The notes beneath the pieces are model-generated. The model saw nothing but the letters and a program-made list of their open reading frames with translations, had not been told where the DNA came from and ran no database searches. Made by a program: the position numbers and the translations under genes. 64,000 nucleotides of DNA. Source: Poindextera sp965277425 (GTDB taxonomy: Bacteria; Pseudomonadota; Alphaproteobacteria; Caulobacterales; Caulobacteraceae). This document shows positions 1 to 9,072 of this stretch, in pieces (within the stretch, counting starts at the first letter, position 1; every line of letters begins with the position of its first letter). The DNA is taken from NCBI GenBank assembly GCA_965277425.1, contig CBDICR010000005.1, positions 186,001-250,000 of the forward strand, read 5' to 3'.

Positions 1-454
1 GCCAGGCCAGCGGCGCGATCACGACCGCGGCCAGCGCCGCCGGGACCAAGGGAGCCAACGGCTCGATCTGCGCATGAAAGGTGTTGGGGAAGATCATGGC
101 CACGAACGGCAGTCCGATCAGGCCGTTGATCGCGCGGCGTCCCGCCACGCGCCTAGAGCGAACCTCGAAACTGGCCGGCGAGCCGATGACCAGGGCCAGA
201 ACCGCGAGCGGTACGGTCAGCAGGAAGGCCGCCGCCATGACGCTCGGCTGGATCATGTCGTAGACGGCGAGCGCCAGGCTGGCCAGGGCGAGCCCATAGC
301 CGACCCAGCGCGTGAGCCCGGGGTCGGCGACACCGCCGGCGGCCAGGACGAGGTCGGTCAGGCCCGCGGACCCGGTCGAAGCCATCTGCGGCTGGGCATA
401 GGCGGAGGCGTCCGACGGATCGGGCCGGCGCGTAAACAGTGACGACAACGGCAT
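1..454 (-). CDS. Partial multi-pass membrane protein of unknown function
   Basis: The gene starts with an ATG and runs off the left edge, leaving 151 residues. After a polar N-terminus of about 50 residues there are at least three hydrophobic stretches (roughly residues 52-68, 71-92 and 110-123, with another from 136), so it is an integral inner-membrane protein. A basic loop around residues 99-107 separates the second and third segments. No diagnostic motif is visible and I do not recognise the family. Codon use matches the neighbours. The downstream NamZ gene begins a separate unit on the same strand after a gap of about 80 bases. Confidence 0.65.
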   Translation of the reverse strand, partial: MPLSSLFTRRPDPSDASAYAQPQMASTGSAGLTDLVLAAGGVADPGLTRWVGYGLALASLALAVYDMIQPSVMAAAFLLTVPLAVLALVIGSPASFEVRSRRVAGRRAINGLIGLPFVAMIFPNTFHAQIEPLAPLVPAALAAVVIAPLAW

Positions 455-531
455 GCGTCGGACCCCCCGAAACCTGTCGGGCCAACCATGCCGGCGCAAG
501 GTTTCGCAAGGATGAAACCGGCGCGCCGGCC

Positions 532-1734
532 TCAGTAGCGCAGATAGGCCCGGCGCTCGGCCAGCCAGGCGTCCTCGTCGGGCGTGGTCAGGGCGTCCAG
601 ATCGGCCGGCGCGGCTCCGGCGTCATCGACCCATTCGCGCAGGCCCGGACCGCCGTTGATCACGTCGATGGCCAGCTTGTCGTGCTCATATTCGTAGGCG
701 AAATCGCGCCAGAGCGGATAGGCGGGGTAGAGCTGGCGGATCGCCTTGAACGCCAGCGCCTGGACGCGCCAGGGGCGAAACGCCTGGTGATCGTAGGCAG
801 GGCCTTCGGTGACGATCTGCACGCCGTTGCAAAGCTGGCCGACATGCTTGTGGAAGGTCGGCTCGAACCAGCAGTCGCGCAGGACGCAGCCGCCCAGCCA
901 TTCGGGCGCCAGGGCCCGCATGGTCTCGATGACCGCGCGCGCGTCGATGTCCGGCGCACCGAACAGCTCCAGCGGCCGGGTCGTGCCGCGGCCTTCGGAC
1001 AAGCTCGCGCCCTCGAGCATCACCGTTCCGGCATAGGCGCGCGCCATCCACAGGTTCGGCGCATTCGGGCTGGGATTGATCCAAGGCCGCTCGCCCAGCG
1101 GCCAGCCGAAGCCGGGCCCCAGGTCCGGCCGCCAGCCTTCCATCTCGACGACGCGATAGTCGAGATCGAGCCCCAGCGTCGCGACGAACCACGCGCCCAC
1201 CTCGCCGAGGGTCAGCCCATGGCGCATCGGCAAGGGCCCGGCGCCGACGAAACTCTCCCAGCCGGGCCGCAACGTCAGGCCCTCGACCGGCCGGCCGACC
1301 GGGTTGGGGCGATCCAGCACCCAGACCGCCTTGCCATGGGCCGCCGCCGCTTCCAACACATAGCGAAGCGTGGTGATGAAGGTATAGATCCGGCAGCCCA
1401 GGTCCTGCAGATCGACCAAGAGGACATCGAAGGTCTCGAGCATCGCCTGCGTCGGCCGGCGAACCTCGCCATAGAGGCTGAACACCGGCACGCCGTTGAT
1501 CGGATCGTGGAAGTCGGCCGTCTCGACCATATTGTCCTGCTTGTCGCCGCGCAGGCCGTGCTGCGGCCCGAGCGCCGCGGTGAGGTTGATCCCGTCGCAG
1601 GCGGCCAGGGCGTCGAGGCTGTGGGTCAGGTCCTTAGTCAGCGAAGCCGGGTGGGCGAGCAGGGCCACGCGCTTGCCTTGGAGCGGAGCGCGCAGGCTAG
1701 GGTCGTGGAGCAGCCGATCGATGCCGAATTTCAT
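532..1734 (-). CDS. namZ: Exo-beta-N-acetylmuramidase NamZ family (DUF1343)
   Basis: The 400-residue product matches the DUF1343/NamZ family, whose characterised member removes terminal MurNAc from peptidoglycan fragments. Visible family motifs are GPQHGLRG (about 56-63), the FSLYG segment (86-90), DLQDLGCRIYTF (108-119) and DRPNP (141-145). No signal peptide is evident, so it probably acts in the cytosol during wall recycling, unlike exported homologues. The chosen ATG has a GGAGAG ribosome site 7-12 bases upstream; an in-frame start 12 codons further up lacks one. The DOMON-like gene lies upstream on the same strand, separated by 93 bases that contain a palindrome. Enzyme assignment is by family, not shown here. 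Confidence 0.85.
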   Translation of the reverse strand: MKFGIDRLLHDPSLRAPLQGKRVALLAHPASLTKDLTHSLDALAACDGINLTAALGPQHGLRGDKQDNMVETADFHDPINGVPVFSLYGEVRRPTQAMLETFDVLLVDLQDLGCRIYTFITTLRYVLEAAAAHGKAVWVLDRPNPVGRPVEGLTLRPGWESFVGAGPLPMRHGLTLGEVGAWFVATLGLDLDYRVVEMEGWRPDLGPGFGWPLGERPWINPSPNAPNLWMARAYAGTVMLEGASLSEGRGTTRPLELFGAPDIDARAVIETMRALAPEWLGGCVLRDCWFEPTFHKHVGQLCNGVQIVTEGPAYDHQAFRPWRVQALAFKAIRQLYPAYPLWRDFAYEYEHDKLAIDVINGGPGLREWVDDAGAAPADLDALTTPDEDAWLAERRAYLRY

Positions 1735-1789
1735 CTCGAATCTCTCCAAAGGTATCGGTCGAAGCTGCATCGAAGTTCTCTCACACGCC

Positions 1790-1812
1790 CCTTCTCCCCT
1801 TGCGGGAGAAGG
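1790..1812. repeat. Intergenic palindrome of the CCTTCTCCC type
   Basis: Nine-base perfect arms (CCTTCTCCC and GGGAGAAGG) enclose a five-base loop. It lies between the DOMON-like gene and namZ. The same pyrimidine/purine palindrome style recurs twice in the gap after the E2 gene, which suggests a dispersed intergenic repeat. It may also act as a transcript 3' hairpin for the DOMON-like gene. No T-tract follows on either strand. Confidence 0.55.
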
Positions 1813-1827
1813 ATTCCCGGGAATCGT

Positions 1828-2376
1828 CTACCGAATTCGAGTTTCAGTCCGCAGCTCCAACACAAACCCAGCAAGATGATGAAAATCGGGCCTTTCGGGC
1901 GCATGCGCCAAGGCCCAATAGGATTTCGCGCCGTTCGTGTCCTCGATGACCGCCGAGAGGCCGAGGCGCCAGGCTTGATCGGCCGGCCAGTCGGGCAGTC
2001 TCAGCCTCACGCCCAGTTCAAATCGTTCCCCGGTCCTCTTCGCCTCGATGTCCGGAGGCGCGATGTCGTCCGCCGCCCGCATTCCCGACCGATAGAAATC
2101 GAAGCGATAGGCCGCCCACTGCCGAGACGGCGCGAAATTGAACTCGACATAGGCGTCGTCCGGCCCGGGGCTGACAAAGGCCTCGAAACAGGTCCGCCGC
2201 CAAAGCTCGTCCGTGCGGGCGAGGGGGCCGGCGGGCGGCAGATGGAGCGCCCCGATCTCCCCGCTGACAGCATAGGTCAGTCGCAGCCCGCCCGGATGCT
2301 GGCGCGCGGCCACCGCTTCAACCGTGATCGCCGGCGCAAGGCGCGAGGCCGGATGGGGTCGTAGCGCCTGAAACAT
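1828..2376 (-). CDS. DOMON-like (CBM9-type) domain protein
   Basis: The 182-residue protein resembles the DOMON-like, carbohydrate-binding-module-9-type domains annotated in alphaproteobacteria. It shows an ELWRRTCFEAF segment near residue 57, a YVEFNF strand near 76 and a WAAYRF strand near 86, typical of this beta-sandwich. There is no signal peptide or membrane segment, so it is probably cytosolic. It sits 22 bases downstream of the M20 amidohydrolase and upstream of namZ. Placement beside a muramidase suggests binding of a sugar or cell-wall fragment, but that role is inference. No catalytic residues can be named. Confidence 0.75.
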   Translation of the reverse strand: MFQALRPHPASRLAPAITVEAVAARQHPGGLRLTYAVSGEIGALHLPPAGPLARTDELWRRTCFEAFVSPGPDDAYVEFNFAPSRQWAAYRFDFYRSGMRAADDIAPPDIEAKRTGERFELGVRLRLPDWPADQAWRLGLSAVIEDTNGAKSYWALAHAPERPDFHHLAGFVLELRTETRIR

Positions 2377-2398
2377 GCCAGCCCTGACGGCGAACGCC

Positions 2399-3616
2399 CT
2401 AAACCACCGCCTCGCCGTTCAGGAAGGCCTGGGCCATGGCGCAGTGCATGGCCACGCCCCGGGCCATGACGTTTTCGTCCAGCACCATGCGGTTGGAGTG
2501 CAGGCCGCAGCAGCTGTGATAGTCGCCGCCTTCCGGAACCGCGCCGATGAAGGCCATGGCGCCGGGCAGCTTCTGCAGCACATAGGCGAAGTCCTCGGCG
2601 CCCATCATCGGCGTCGGCATGGTGCGCCAGCCGCCGTCGCCGAACAGGGCCTGGGCGGTGCGCTGAGCCAGCTCGACGATGCGGCCGTCGCAGACCGTGA
2701 CCGGGAAGCCGGAGGTGACCTCGACCTCGGCCGTGGCGCCGTGCGCCAGCGCCACGTGGGTCGCCACCCGCGCCACGCCCTCGTGCATCAGCGTGCGGAT
2801 GCGTTCGTCCAGGGTGCGTATGGTGCCAAGCAGGGTCGCGGTCTCGGGAATGACGTTGTCGGTGGTGCCGCTGACGATCTTGCCGACGGTGAGCACCGCC
2901 GACTCGTTCGGCGCGACCTTGCGGCTGACCAGGGTCTGCAGGGCCAGCACGATCTCGCAGGCGATCGGCACCGGGTCGATGGTCTCGTGCGGCATGGCGC
3001 CGTGGCCGCCCTTGCCGATGATCTTGACCTCGAATTCGTCTGCGGAGGCCAACAGCGGGCCGGTGCGGCTGGCGAAGACGCCCGCCGGCATGTTGGGCGA
3101 GATATGCAGGGCGAAGGCCGCGTCCGGGGCCGGATCGTCGAGCAGGCCGTCCTCCATCATGAAGCGGGCGCCGTGATAGCCCTCCTCGCCGGGCTGGAAC
3201 ATGAAGACCACCGTGCCGTTCAGACGCTCGCGCTCGGCGCAGAGCGCATGGGCGGCGCCGGCCAGCATGGCGACATGGGTGTCATGACCGCAGGCGTGCA
3301 TGGCGCCGGCGGTCTGGGAATGGAAGTCGAGGCCGGTGTCTTCATGCAGCGGCAGGGCGTCCATATCGCCGCGCAGCAGAAGGGTGCGGCCATTGCCGGA
3401 GCCGCGCAGGATGGCGATCAGGCCCGTGGTCGACGGACCCTCGCGCAGCTCCAGGGGCAGGCCCTCCAGGGCGCGCTTGATCTTGGCGGTGGTCTTCGGG
3501 CAATCGAGGCCGATCTCCGGCTCGGCATGGATGGCGCGGCGAAGAGCGATGGCCTCGCCGAGCAAGGCTTCGCCGGAACTGGTCCAAAGTTCGCCGTCGA
3601 CAACAAGAGCGTTCAT
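2399..3616 (-). CDS. M20D-family amidohydrolase (hippurate hydrolase-like)
   Basis: A 405-residue M20D metallopeptidase/amidohydrolase, a family that cleaves N-acyl amino acids. Metal-site motifs are clear: LRGDMDALP (81-89), MHACGHDTH (106-114), QPGEEG (141-146) and ALHISPNMP (from 169), with a C-terminal HSNR segment. The catalytic dinuclear site therefore looks intact. The ATG is preceded by AAGGA at suitable spacing. It follows the crotonase gene by 17 bases and precedes the DOMON-like gene by 22, so the three are probably cotranscribed. The natural substrate cannot be read from sequence; indole-acetyl or hippuryl amino acids are common for relatives. Confidence 0.88.
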   Translation of the reverse strand: MNALVVDGELWTSSGEALLGEAIALRRAIHAEPEIGLDCPKTTAKIKRALEGLPLELREGPSTTGLIAILRGSGNGRTLLLRGDMDALPLHEDTGLDFHSQTAGAMHACGHDTHVAMLAGAAHALCAERERLNGTVVFMFQPGEEGYHGARFMMEDGLLDDPAPDAAFALHISPNMPAGVFASRTGPLLASADEFEVKIIGKGGHGAMPHETIDPVPIACEIVLALQTLVSRKVAPNESAVLTVGKIVSGTTDNVIPETATLLGTIRTLDERIRTLMHEGVARVATHVALAHGATAEVEVTSGFPVTVCDGRIVELAQRTAQALFGDGGWRTMPTPMMGAEDFAYVLQKLPGAMAFIGAVPEGGDYHSCCGLHSNRMVLDENVMARGVAMHCAMAQAFLNGEAVV

Positions 3617-3633
3617 GTCAGGTCCTTTAGAGG

Positions 3634-4446
3634 CTAGCGGCCGGTGAAGGCGGGCGCGCGTTTTTCCAGATAGTGGGCGACGCCCTCCTTGAAGTCCTCG
3701 GAGACGAAACTGCCGGCCATGTCGCCGTTGGCGGCGTCGATCGCCTCGCCGAGGCCTTGGAACTGGGCGTTCCAGATCTCGCGTTTGATCTCGCGCAGCG
3801 AGCGCGGCGAGACCTCCCTGGCCAGCATGGTCGCGTAGGCCATCACCTCGTCCTCGAAGGCGGCGTGGGCGAAGACGCGATTGACCAGACCGATCTGGCG
3901 CGCCTCTGGCGCGAGAACGCGGCGGGCGGAAAACAGCAGGTCCGCCGCATTGGCCATGCCGACCAGGCGCGGCAACAGCCAGCTCACCCCATGCTCGGCG
4001 ATCAGCCCGCGGCGGGAAAAGGCGGTGGTGAAGACCGCCGCATCCGAGGCGAAGCGCATGTCGGCATAGAGGGCGATGACCAGGCCCAGGCCCGCGCAGG
4101 CGCCGTTGACGGCGGCGATGATCGGCTTCGGAACAGCCGGGAAATAGGAATAGGTCTTGGAAAAGTCGTCGCGCGCGTTCGGATCGAAAGGCCCGGCGCT
4201 GCGGGCCGGCGCGCGGCTATCGGACTGGATGTCCTGCAAGGTCTGCATGTCCGCCCCGGCGCAGAAGCCGCGGCCGGCGCCGGTGAGCACGATCACCCGC
4301 ACGGCCTCATCGTCGCTCGCCGCCCGCATGGCGGCGCGCACCTCGCCCTCCATGACGCCGGTCCAGGCGTTCAGCTTGTCCGGCCGGTTCAGCGTGACGA
4401 CCGCGACGCCGTCTGTGACGCGATAGGTGATCTCGGCATAGGCCAT
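3634..4446 (-). CDS. Enoyl-CoA hydratase/isomerase family protein
   Basis: A 270-residue crotonase-fold protein that would act on acyl-CoA. The first oxyanion-hole motif FCAGAD is at 61-66 and the second glycine region is around 115-122. The two glutamates used by classical enoyl-CoA hydratase appear to be replaced: aligned positions near 123 and 143-145 hold V and F/S, while a different Glu sits at 151 in the IAEHG motif. This pattern is common in a crotonase subgroup of uncertain reaction, so isomerase or other activity is possible. An AAGGA ribosome site precedes the ATG. Location beside the branched-chain dehydrogenase fits valine/leucine/isoleucine breakdown. Confidence 0.85.
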   Translation of the reverse strand: MAYAEITYRVTDGVAVVTLNRPDKLNAWTGVMEGEVRAAMRAASDDEAVRVIVLTGAGRGFCAGADMQTLQDIQSDSRAPARSAGPFDPNARDDFSKTYSYFPAVPKPIIAAVNGACAGLGLVIALYADMRFASDAAVFTTAFSRRGLIAEHGVSWLLPRLVGMANAADLLFSARRVLAPEARQIGLVNRVFAHAAFEDEVMAYATMLAREVSPRSLREIKREIWNAQFQGLGEAIDAANGDMAGSFVSEDFKEGVAHYLEKRAPAFTGR

Positions 4447-4483
4447 CGGCGGCGTCCTTCGTCCCTATCCTTGTATCCATAGA

Positions 4484-4509
4484 CCCTCTCCCCGACTTCG
4501 GGGAGAGGG
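4484..4509. repeat. Intergenic palindrome, 11-base arms
   Basis: CCCTCTCCCCG and its exact complement flank a four-base loop. It lies in the 161-base gap between the E2 gene and the crotonase gene, next to a second similar hairpin. The stem is strong but lacks a T-tract. It may be a dispersed REP-like repeat, and it could attenuate transcription between the two genes. Confidence 0.65.
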
Positions 4510-4574
4510 CAGGGTGAGGGGACTTTGCGCGGACTTTTCCGTTGAATCAGCGGCGGCGGCGCGGCCCCCACCCT

Positions 4575-4607
4575 ACCCTCTCCCCCGCGAAGAGCGGGGG
4601 AGAGGGT
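4575..4607. repeat. Intergenic palindrome, 14-base arms, abutting the E2 stop codon
   Basis: Perfect 14-base arms (left arm ACCCTCTCCCCCGC) surround a GAAGA loop. The hairpin begins directly after the stop codon of the E2 gene. It belongs to the same CCCTCTCCCC palindrome class as the element about 65 bases away. A role as an RNA 3'-end stabiliser or attenuator is likely but unproven. Confidence 0.65.
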
Positions 4608-5795
4608 TCATTGGGGCATGAACAGCAGGGCCGGGTGCTCCAGCTTCACCTTCACGGCCTGGATGAAGGCGGCCGCGTCGTAGCCGTCGACGACGCGGTG
4701 GTCGAAGGAGGAGGACAGGTTCATCATCTTGCGCACGGCGATCTGGCCGTCGCGGACGACGGGGCGCTCGACGATGCGGTTGGGGCCGATGATGGCGACT
4801 TCCGGGGCGTTGATGATCGGGGTGGTGGCGATGCCGCCGAGGGCGCCCAGACTGGTCACGGTGATGGTCGAGCCGGTCAGCTCTTCGCGCGCCGCCTTGC
4901 CGGCGCGGACGGCGGCGGCCAGACGGGCGATCTCGCTGGAGAGGTCCCAGAGGTCGCGGGCCTCGGCGTTGCGGACCACCGGCACGATGAGGCCGTCCCT
5001 GGTCTGGACCGCCACGCCGGCATGAACGGCGGCGTGGCGATGCACGACGCCGGCCTCGTCGTCGAAGAGGGCGTTGATCTGCGGGAAGTCGGGCAGGGCC
5101 TGGACCAGGGCCTGGATCAGGAATGGCGGCAGGCTGAGGCTCGGGCGGCCCTCGGCGCGCGTGGCGTTCAGGTGGGCGCGCAGGGCCTCAAGCTCGGTGA
5201 CGTCGATCTCCTCGACATAGGCGAAGTGCGGGATGCGGCGCTTCGACTCTGAAAGCCGCTCGGCGATGCGGCGGCGCAGGCCGACGACCTTGACGTCCTC
5301 GACGCCTTCGCGCTTGGCCAGCGGGGCGCGCGCGAGCGGCGGCGGCGATTGGCCAAGATCGGCGTCGACGACGCGGCCGTCCGGACCGCTGCCTTTGACG
5401 GCGGCCAGATCGACGCCCATGTCCTTTGCGCGCCGTCGTGTCGCGGGAGAGGCGAGCGGCTTGGCCGCCGCGGTCGGCTCGGGCTGCATCAGCGGGGGCG
5501 CTGCAGCCGCAGCTTCGGGCGCGGGACCGGCCGGTTCACTCGCCGGCGCCGCCGCGTCGGTCTCGAACACCACCAGATCGGCGCCCACCGCGACGGTTTC
5601 GCCCTCCTCGCCGGCGCGGGACGTCACCACGCCGGCCACCGGCGAGGTCAGCTCGACCGTCGCCTTGTCGGTCATCACATCGACCAGCGCATCTTCCTCG
5701 GCGACCAGGTCGCCGACGGCCACATGCCACTCGACGACCTCCGCCTCGGCGATGCCCTCGCCGACATCGGGCAGACGAAAGACGTAGCGCGCCAC
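4608..5795 (-). CDS. bkdB: Branched-chain 2-oxoacid dehydrogenase E2 (dihydrolipoyl acyltransferase)
   Basis: The 395-residue E2 core subunit transfers the acyl group from lipoyl to CoA. An N-terminal lipoyl domain (1-80) carries the lipoylated Lys44 in TDKA. An Ala/Pro linker leads to a peripheral-subunit binding domain (about 114-147, SPATRRRAKD...GPDGRV). The C-terminal catalytic domain ends with SFDHRVVDG, giving His366 and Asp370. The GTG start lies two bases after the E1beta stop, and no better start exists because upstream codons overlap E1beta. A single lipoyl domain and the neighbouring E1 subunits fit the branched-chain complex. The E3 dehydrogenase must be encoded elsewhere. Confidence 0.93.
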   Translation of the reverse strand: MARYVFRLPDVGEGIAEAEVVEWHVAVGDLVAEEDALVDVMTDKATVELTSPVAGVVTSRAGEEGETVAVGADLVVFETDAAAPASEPAGPAPEAAAAAPPLMQPEPTAAAKPLASPATRRRAKDMGVDLAAVKGSGPDGRVVDADLGQSPPPLARAPLAKREGVEDVKVVGLRRRIAERLSESKRRIPHFAYVEEIDVTELEALRAHLNATRAEGRPSLSLPPFLIQALVQALPDFPQINALFDDEAGVVHRHAAVHAGVAVQTRDGLIVPVVRNAEARDLWDLSSEIARLAAAVRAGKAAREELTGSTITVTSLGALGGIATTPIINAPEVAIIGPNRIVERPVVRDGQIAVRKMMNLSSSFDHRVVDGYDAAAFIQAVKVKLEHPALLFMPQ

Positions 5796-5797
5796 GC

Positions 5798-6811
<1,014 letters not shown>

Positions 6812-6813
6812 GT

Positions 6814-8052
6814 TCAGCCGCCGCCCAGCGTCTTGGCCTGTTCGCGCAGATGCCAGGGCGTCTCGGCGTAAACATCGCCGAACATCGCCTGGGCCTTCAC
6901 CGCCGGATCGGCCTGGGCGAGCGGGCCGGCGGCCTCGGCGTCGCGCTGAGCCTGACGCACCAGCGCATCCAGCTCCGCCGCCAGGGCCGTGTGCTGGTCC
7001 TCCGACCATTCGCCGAGCGCAATCAGGTGGGTCTTCAACCTGAGAATCGGATCGCCCAGCGGCCAGGACTTGGCCTCATCGACGGGCCGGTAACGGCTGG
7101 GGTCGTCGCTGGTCGAATGGCTCTCGGCGCGGTAGGTGAAGTGCTCGATCACCGTCGCGCCCAGATTGGCCCGCGCCCGCGCCGCCGCCCAGGCCGTCAC
7201 CGCGTAGACGGCCAGGAAATCGTTGCCGTCGACGCGCAGGGCCGGCAGGCCGTGGCCGATGGCCCTGGCCGCGAAGGTGGTCTCCTCGCCGCCGGCCAGG
7301 CCTTGAAAGGACGAGATCGCCCACTGGTTATTGACGATGTTGAGGATCACCGGCGCGCGATAGACCGAAGCGAAGGTGAGCGCCTGGTAGAAGTCCGCCT
7401 CCGCCGTCGCCCCGTCGCCGATCCAGGCCGCGGCGATCCTGTCGTCGCCCTTCAGCGCCGAGGCCATGGCCCAGCCCACCGCCTGGCTGAACTGGGTGCC
7501 GAGATTGCCGGAGATGGTGAAAAAGCCGTGCGCGCGGCTGGAGTAGAGGCAGGGCAGCTGTCGGCCCTGCATGGGGTCGCTGCGGTCGGAATAGACCTGG
7601 TGCGCCATGGCCGCGACCGGATAGCCGCGCGCGATCAACAGGCCCTGTTGGCGATAGGTGGGAAAGCCCATGTCGTCGGGCCGCAGCGCCAGGGCCTGGC
7701 CGGCGGCGATCGCCTCCTCGCCGGCGGACTTGGCGTAGAAGGTGATCTTGCCCTGGCGCTGGGCGCGATACATGCGGTCGTCGAGGGCGCGGGTCGTCAT
7801 CATGGTGCGCAGGCCGGACCGCATCGTGTCGGCGTCCAGATGCGGATCCCACGCGCCCCTGGCCTGGGCGGCGTCGTCCAGCACCCGGATCAGCCCATAG
7901 GCCAGATCGCGGATGGCGCTCGCCTCGACGCCCACATCGGGCCGATCGACGTTGCCGGGAGGCGACGGGCGCAGGCCGCTGAAATCCGGCGGCTCGCCAG
8001 GGCGCCGCGTCGGCTCGGGAATGTGCAGGCTTAGGCGGGGACTGTCGGCCAT
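6814..8052 (-). CDS. bkdA1: Branched-chain 2-oxoacid dehydrogenase E1 alpha subunit
   Basis: A 412-residue thiamine-diphosphate-binding subunit. The TPP motif is intact: GDG at 212-214 and NN at 241-242. A regulatory-loop-like SHSTSDDPSRYR sequence, typical of branched-chain E1alpha, occurs in the C-terminal third and separates it from pyruvate E1. I chose the ATG that begins MADSPRLSLH because this N-terminus resembles homologues. A GTG 14 codons upstream is also possible, since the chosen ATG lacks a good ribosome site. The gene sits 45 bases after the SDR gene and two bases before E1beta, so the SDR and bkd genes probably form one operon. Confidence 0.92.
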   Translation of the reverse strand: MADSPRLSLHIPEPTRRPGEPPDFSGLRPSPPGNVDRPDVGVEASAIRDLAYGLIRVLDDAAQARGAWDPHLDADTMRSGLRTMMTTRALDDRMYRAQRQGKITFYAKSAGEEAIAAGQALALRPDDMGFPTYRQQGLLIARGYPVAAMAHQVYSDRSDPMQGRQLPCLYSSRAHGFFTISGNLGTQFSQAVGWAMASALKGDDRIAAAWIGDGATAEADFYQALTFASVYRAPVILNIVNNQWAISSFQGLAGGEETTFAARAIGHGLPALRVDGNDFLAVYAVTAWAAARARANLGATVIEHFTYRAESHSTSDDPSRYRPVDEAKSWPLGDPILRLKTHLIALGEWSEDQHTALAAELDALVRQAQRDAEAAGPLAQADPAVKAQAMFGDVYAETPWHLREQAKTLGGG

Positions 8053-8097
8053 GGGCGTTGGGGAGGTTACGCGCACGCCACGACGAAGTTCCACCCC

Positions 8098-8994
8098 TCA
8101 AACCGTACGCTGGGCGCGATCCTTCTCGTTGGCGCCGCGGATGGAGGTCCGCGCCGCCTCCCATTGCTGATCGGACCAGTTGCGCAGGCCGGCGAACCCG
8201 CCGCCGCCGGCCTGGTGCGCCGCGCCGTCGATGGCGATGGTCTGGCCGTTGACGTATTCCGCGCCCGGCCCGAGCAGCAGGACGGCGAGATTGCAGAGCT
8301 CGGGCATCTTGCCCACCCGGCCCATGGGATTGGTGTTGCTGCTCGAGGTCTCGCGCCGGTCGCCGGGGTTCAGCCGCGCCCAGGCGCCTTCGGTGGGAAA
8401 GGGTCCCGGCGCGATGGCGTTCAGGCGGATGTTCTTGTCGCCCCATTCCACCGCCAGCGACTGGGTCATGATGTGCAGGCCGGCCTTCGACATGGCCGAG
8501 GGCACGGTATAGGGCCCGCCGTTCCAGACCCAGGTGGTCAGGATGGAGACCACCGAGCCCGGCTTCTTCTCGGCGATCCAGCGCTTGCCGCAATCGAGCG
8601 TCACGAAGAAGGAGCCGCGGAAAACGATGTTGGTGATGGCGTCGAAGCCGCGCGGGCTTAAGTCCTCCGTGCGGCTGATGAAATTGCCGGCGGCGTTGTT
8701 GACCAGGCCGGTGAGCGCGCCGCCGTCGGACCAGATATGGTCGAGGGTCTCGTTGATGGCTTCGGGAACGCGGATGTCGCAGGCCTGGGCGACCACCTTG
8801 CCGCCGTGGGCGGCCATCAGTTCGTCGGCCGCCGCCTGCAGCACCCCGCCGCGCCGCCCCCAGATATAGACCTCCGCGCCCAGGATCAGGAAGGCCTCGG
8901 CCATCACCTTGCCGAGGCCGGTGCCGCCGCCGGTGACCAGGATGCGTTGGCCCTGCATCAGGCCGGGTTTGAACATCAGATCGTCCGGGGTCAT
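8098..8994 (-). CDS. SDR oxidoreductase, 2,4-dienoyl-CoA reductase-like
   Basis: A 298-residue short-chain dehydrogenase. The cofactor motif TGGGTGLG is at 21-28 and NNAAGNF at 99-105. The usual YxxxK is changed: Lys170 is present but the Tyr position is Ser166. This and the AVEWGDKNIR...NAIAPGP segment match the DECR family (peroxisomal-type 2,4-dienoyl-CoA reductases), where the Tyr is also absent. The probable role is reduction of unsaturated acyl-CoA in fatty-acid breakdown. The ATG chosen has GGAGGA immediately upstream; another ATG four codons earlier is weaker. It heads the bkd operon. Confidence 0.82.
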   Translation of the reverse strand: MTPDDLMFKPGLMQGQRILVTGGGTGLGKVMAEAFLILGAEVYIWGRRGGVLQAAADELMAAHGGKVVAQACDIRVPEAINETLDHIWSDGGALTGLVNNAAGNFISRTEDLSPRGFDAITNIVFRGSFFVTLDCGKRWIAEKKPGSVVSILTTWVWNGGPYTVPSAMSKAGLHIMTQSLAVEWGDKNIRLNAIAPGPFPTEGAWARLNPGDRRETSSSNTNPMGRVGKMPELCNLAVLLLGPGAEYVNGQTIAIDGAAHQAGGGGFAGLRNWSDQQWEAARTSIRGANEKDRAQRTV

Positions 8995-9072
8995 GGCGTC
9001 CTCCATTGGCGTTTTCCCGACACTCGGCGACTGCCCCGGCGGAAGGTCAAGGGGCGCGTTCCGGTGAGGCCG

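Noticed and set aside
439..2364. A 641-codon frame opposite namZ and the DOMON-like gene
   Set aside because: It crosses two well-supported minus-strand genes and has no recognisable domain.
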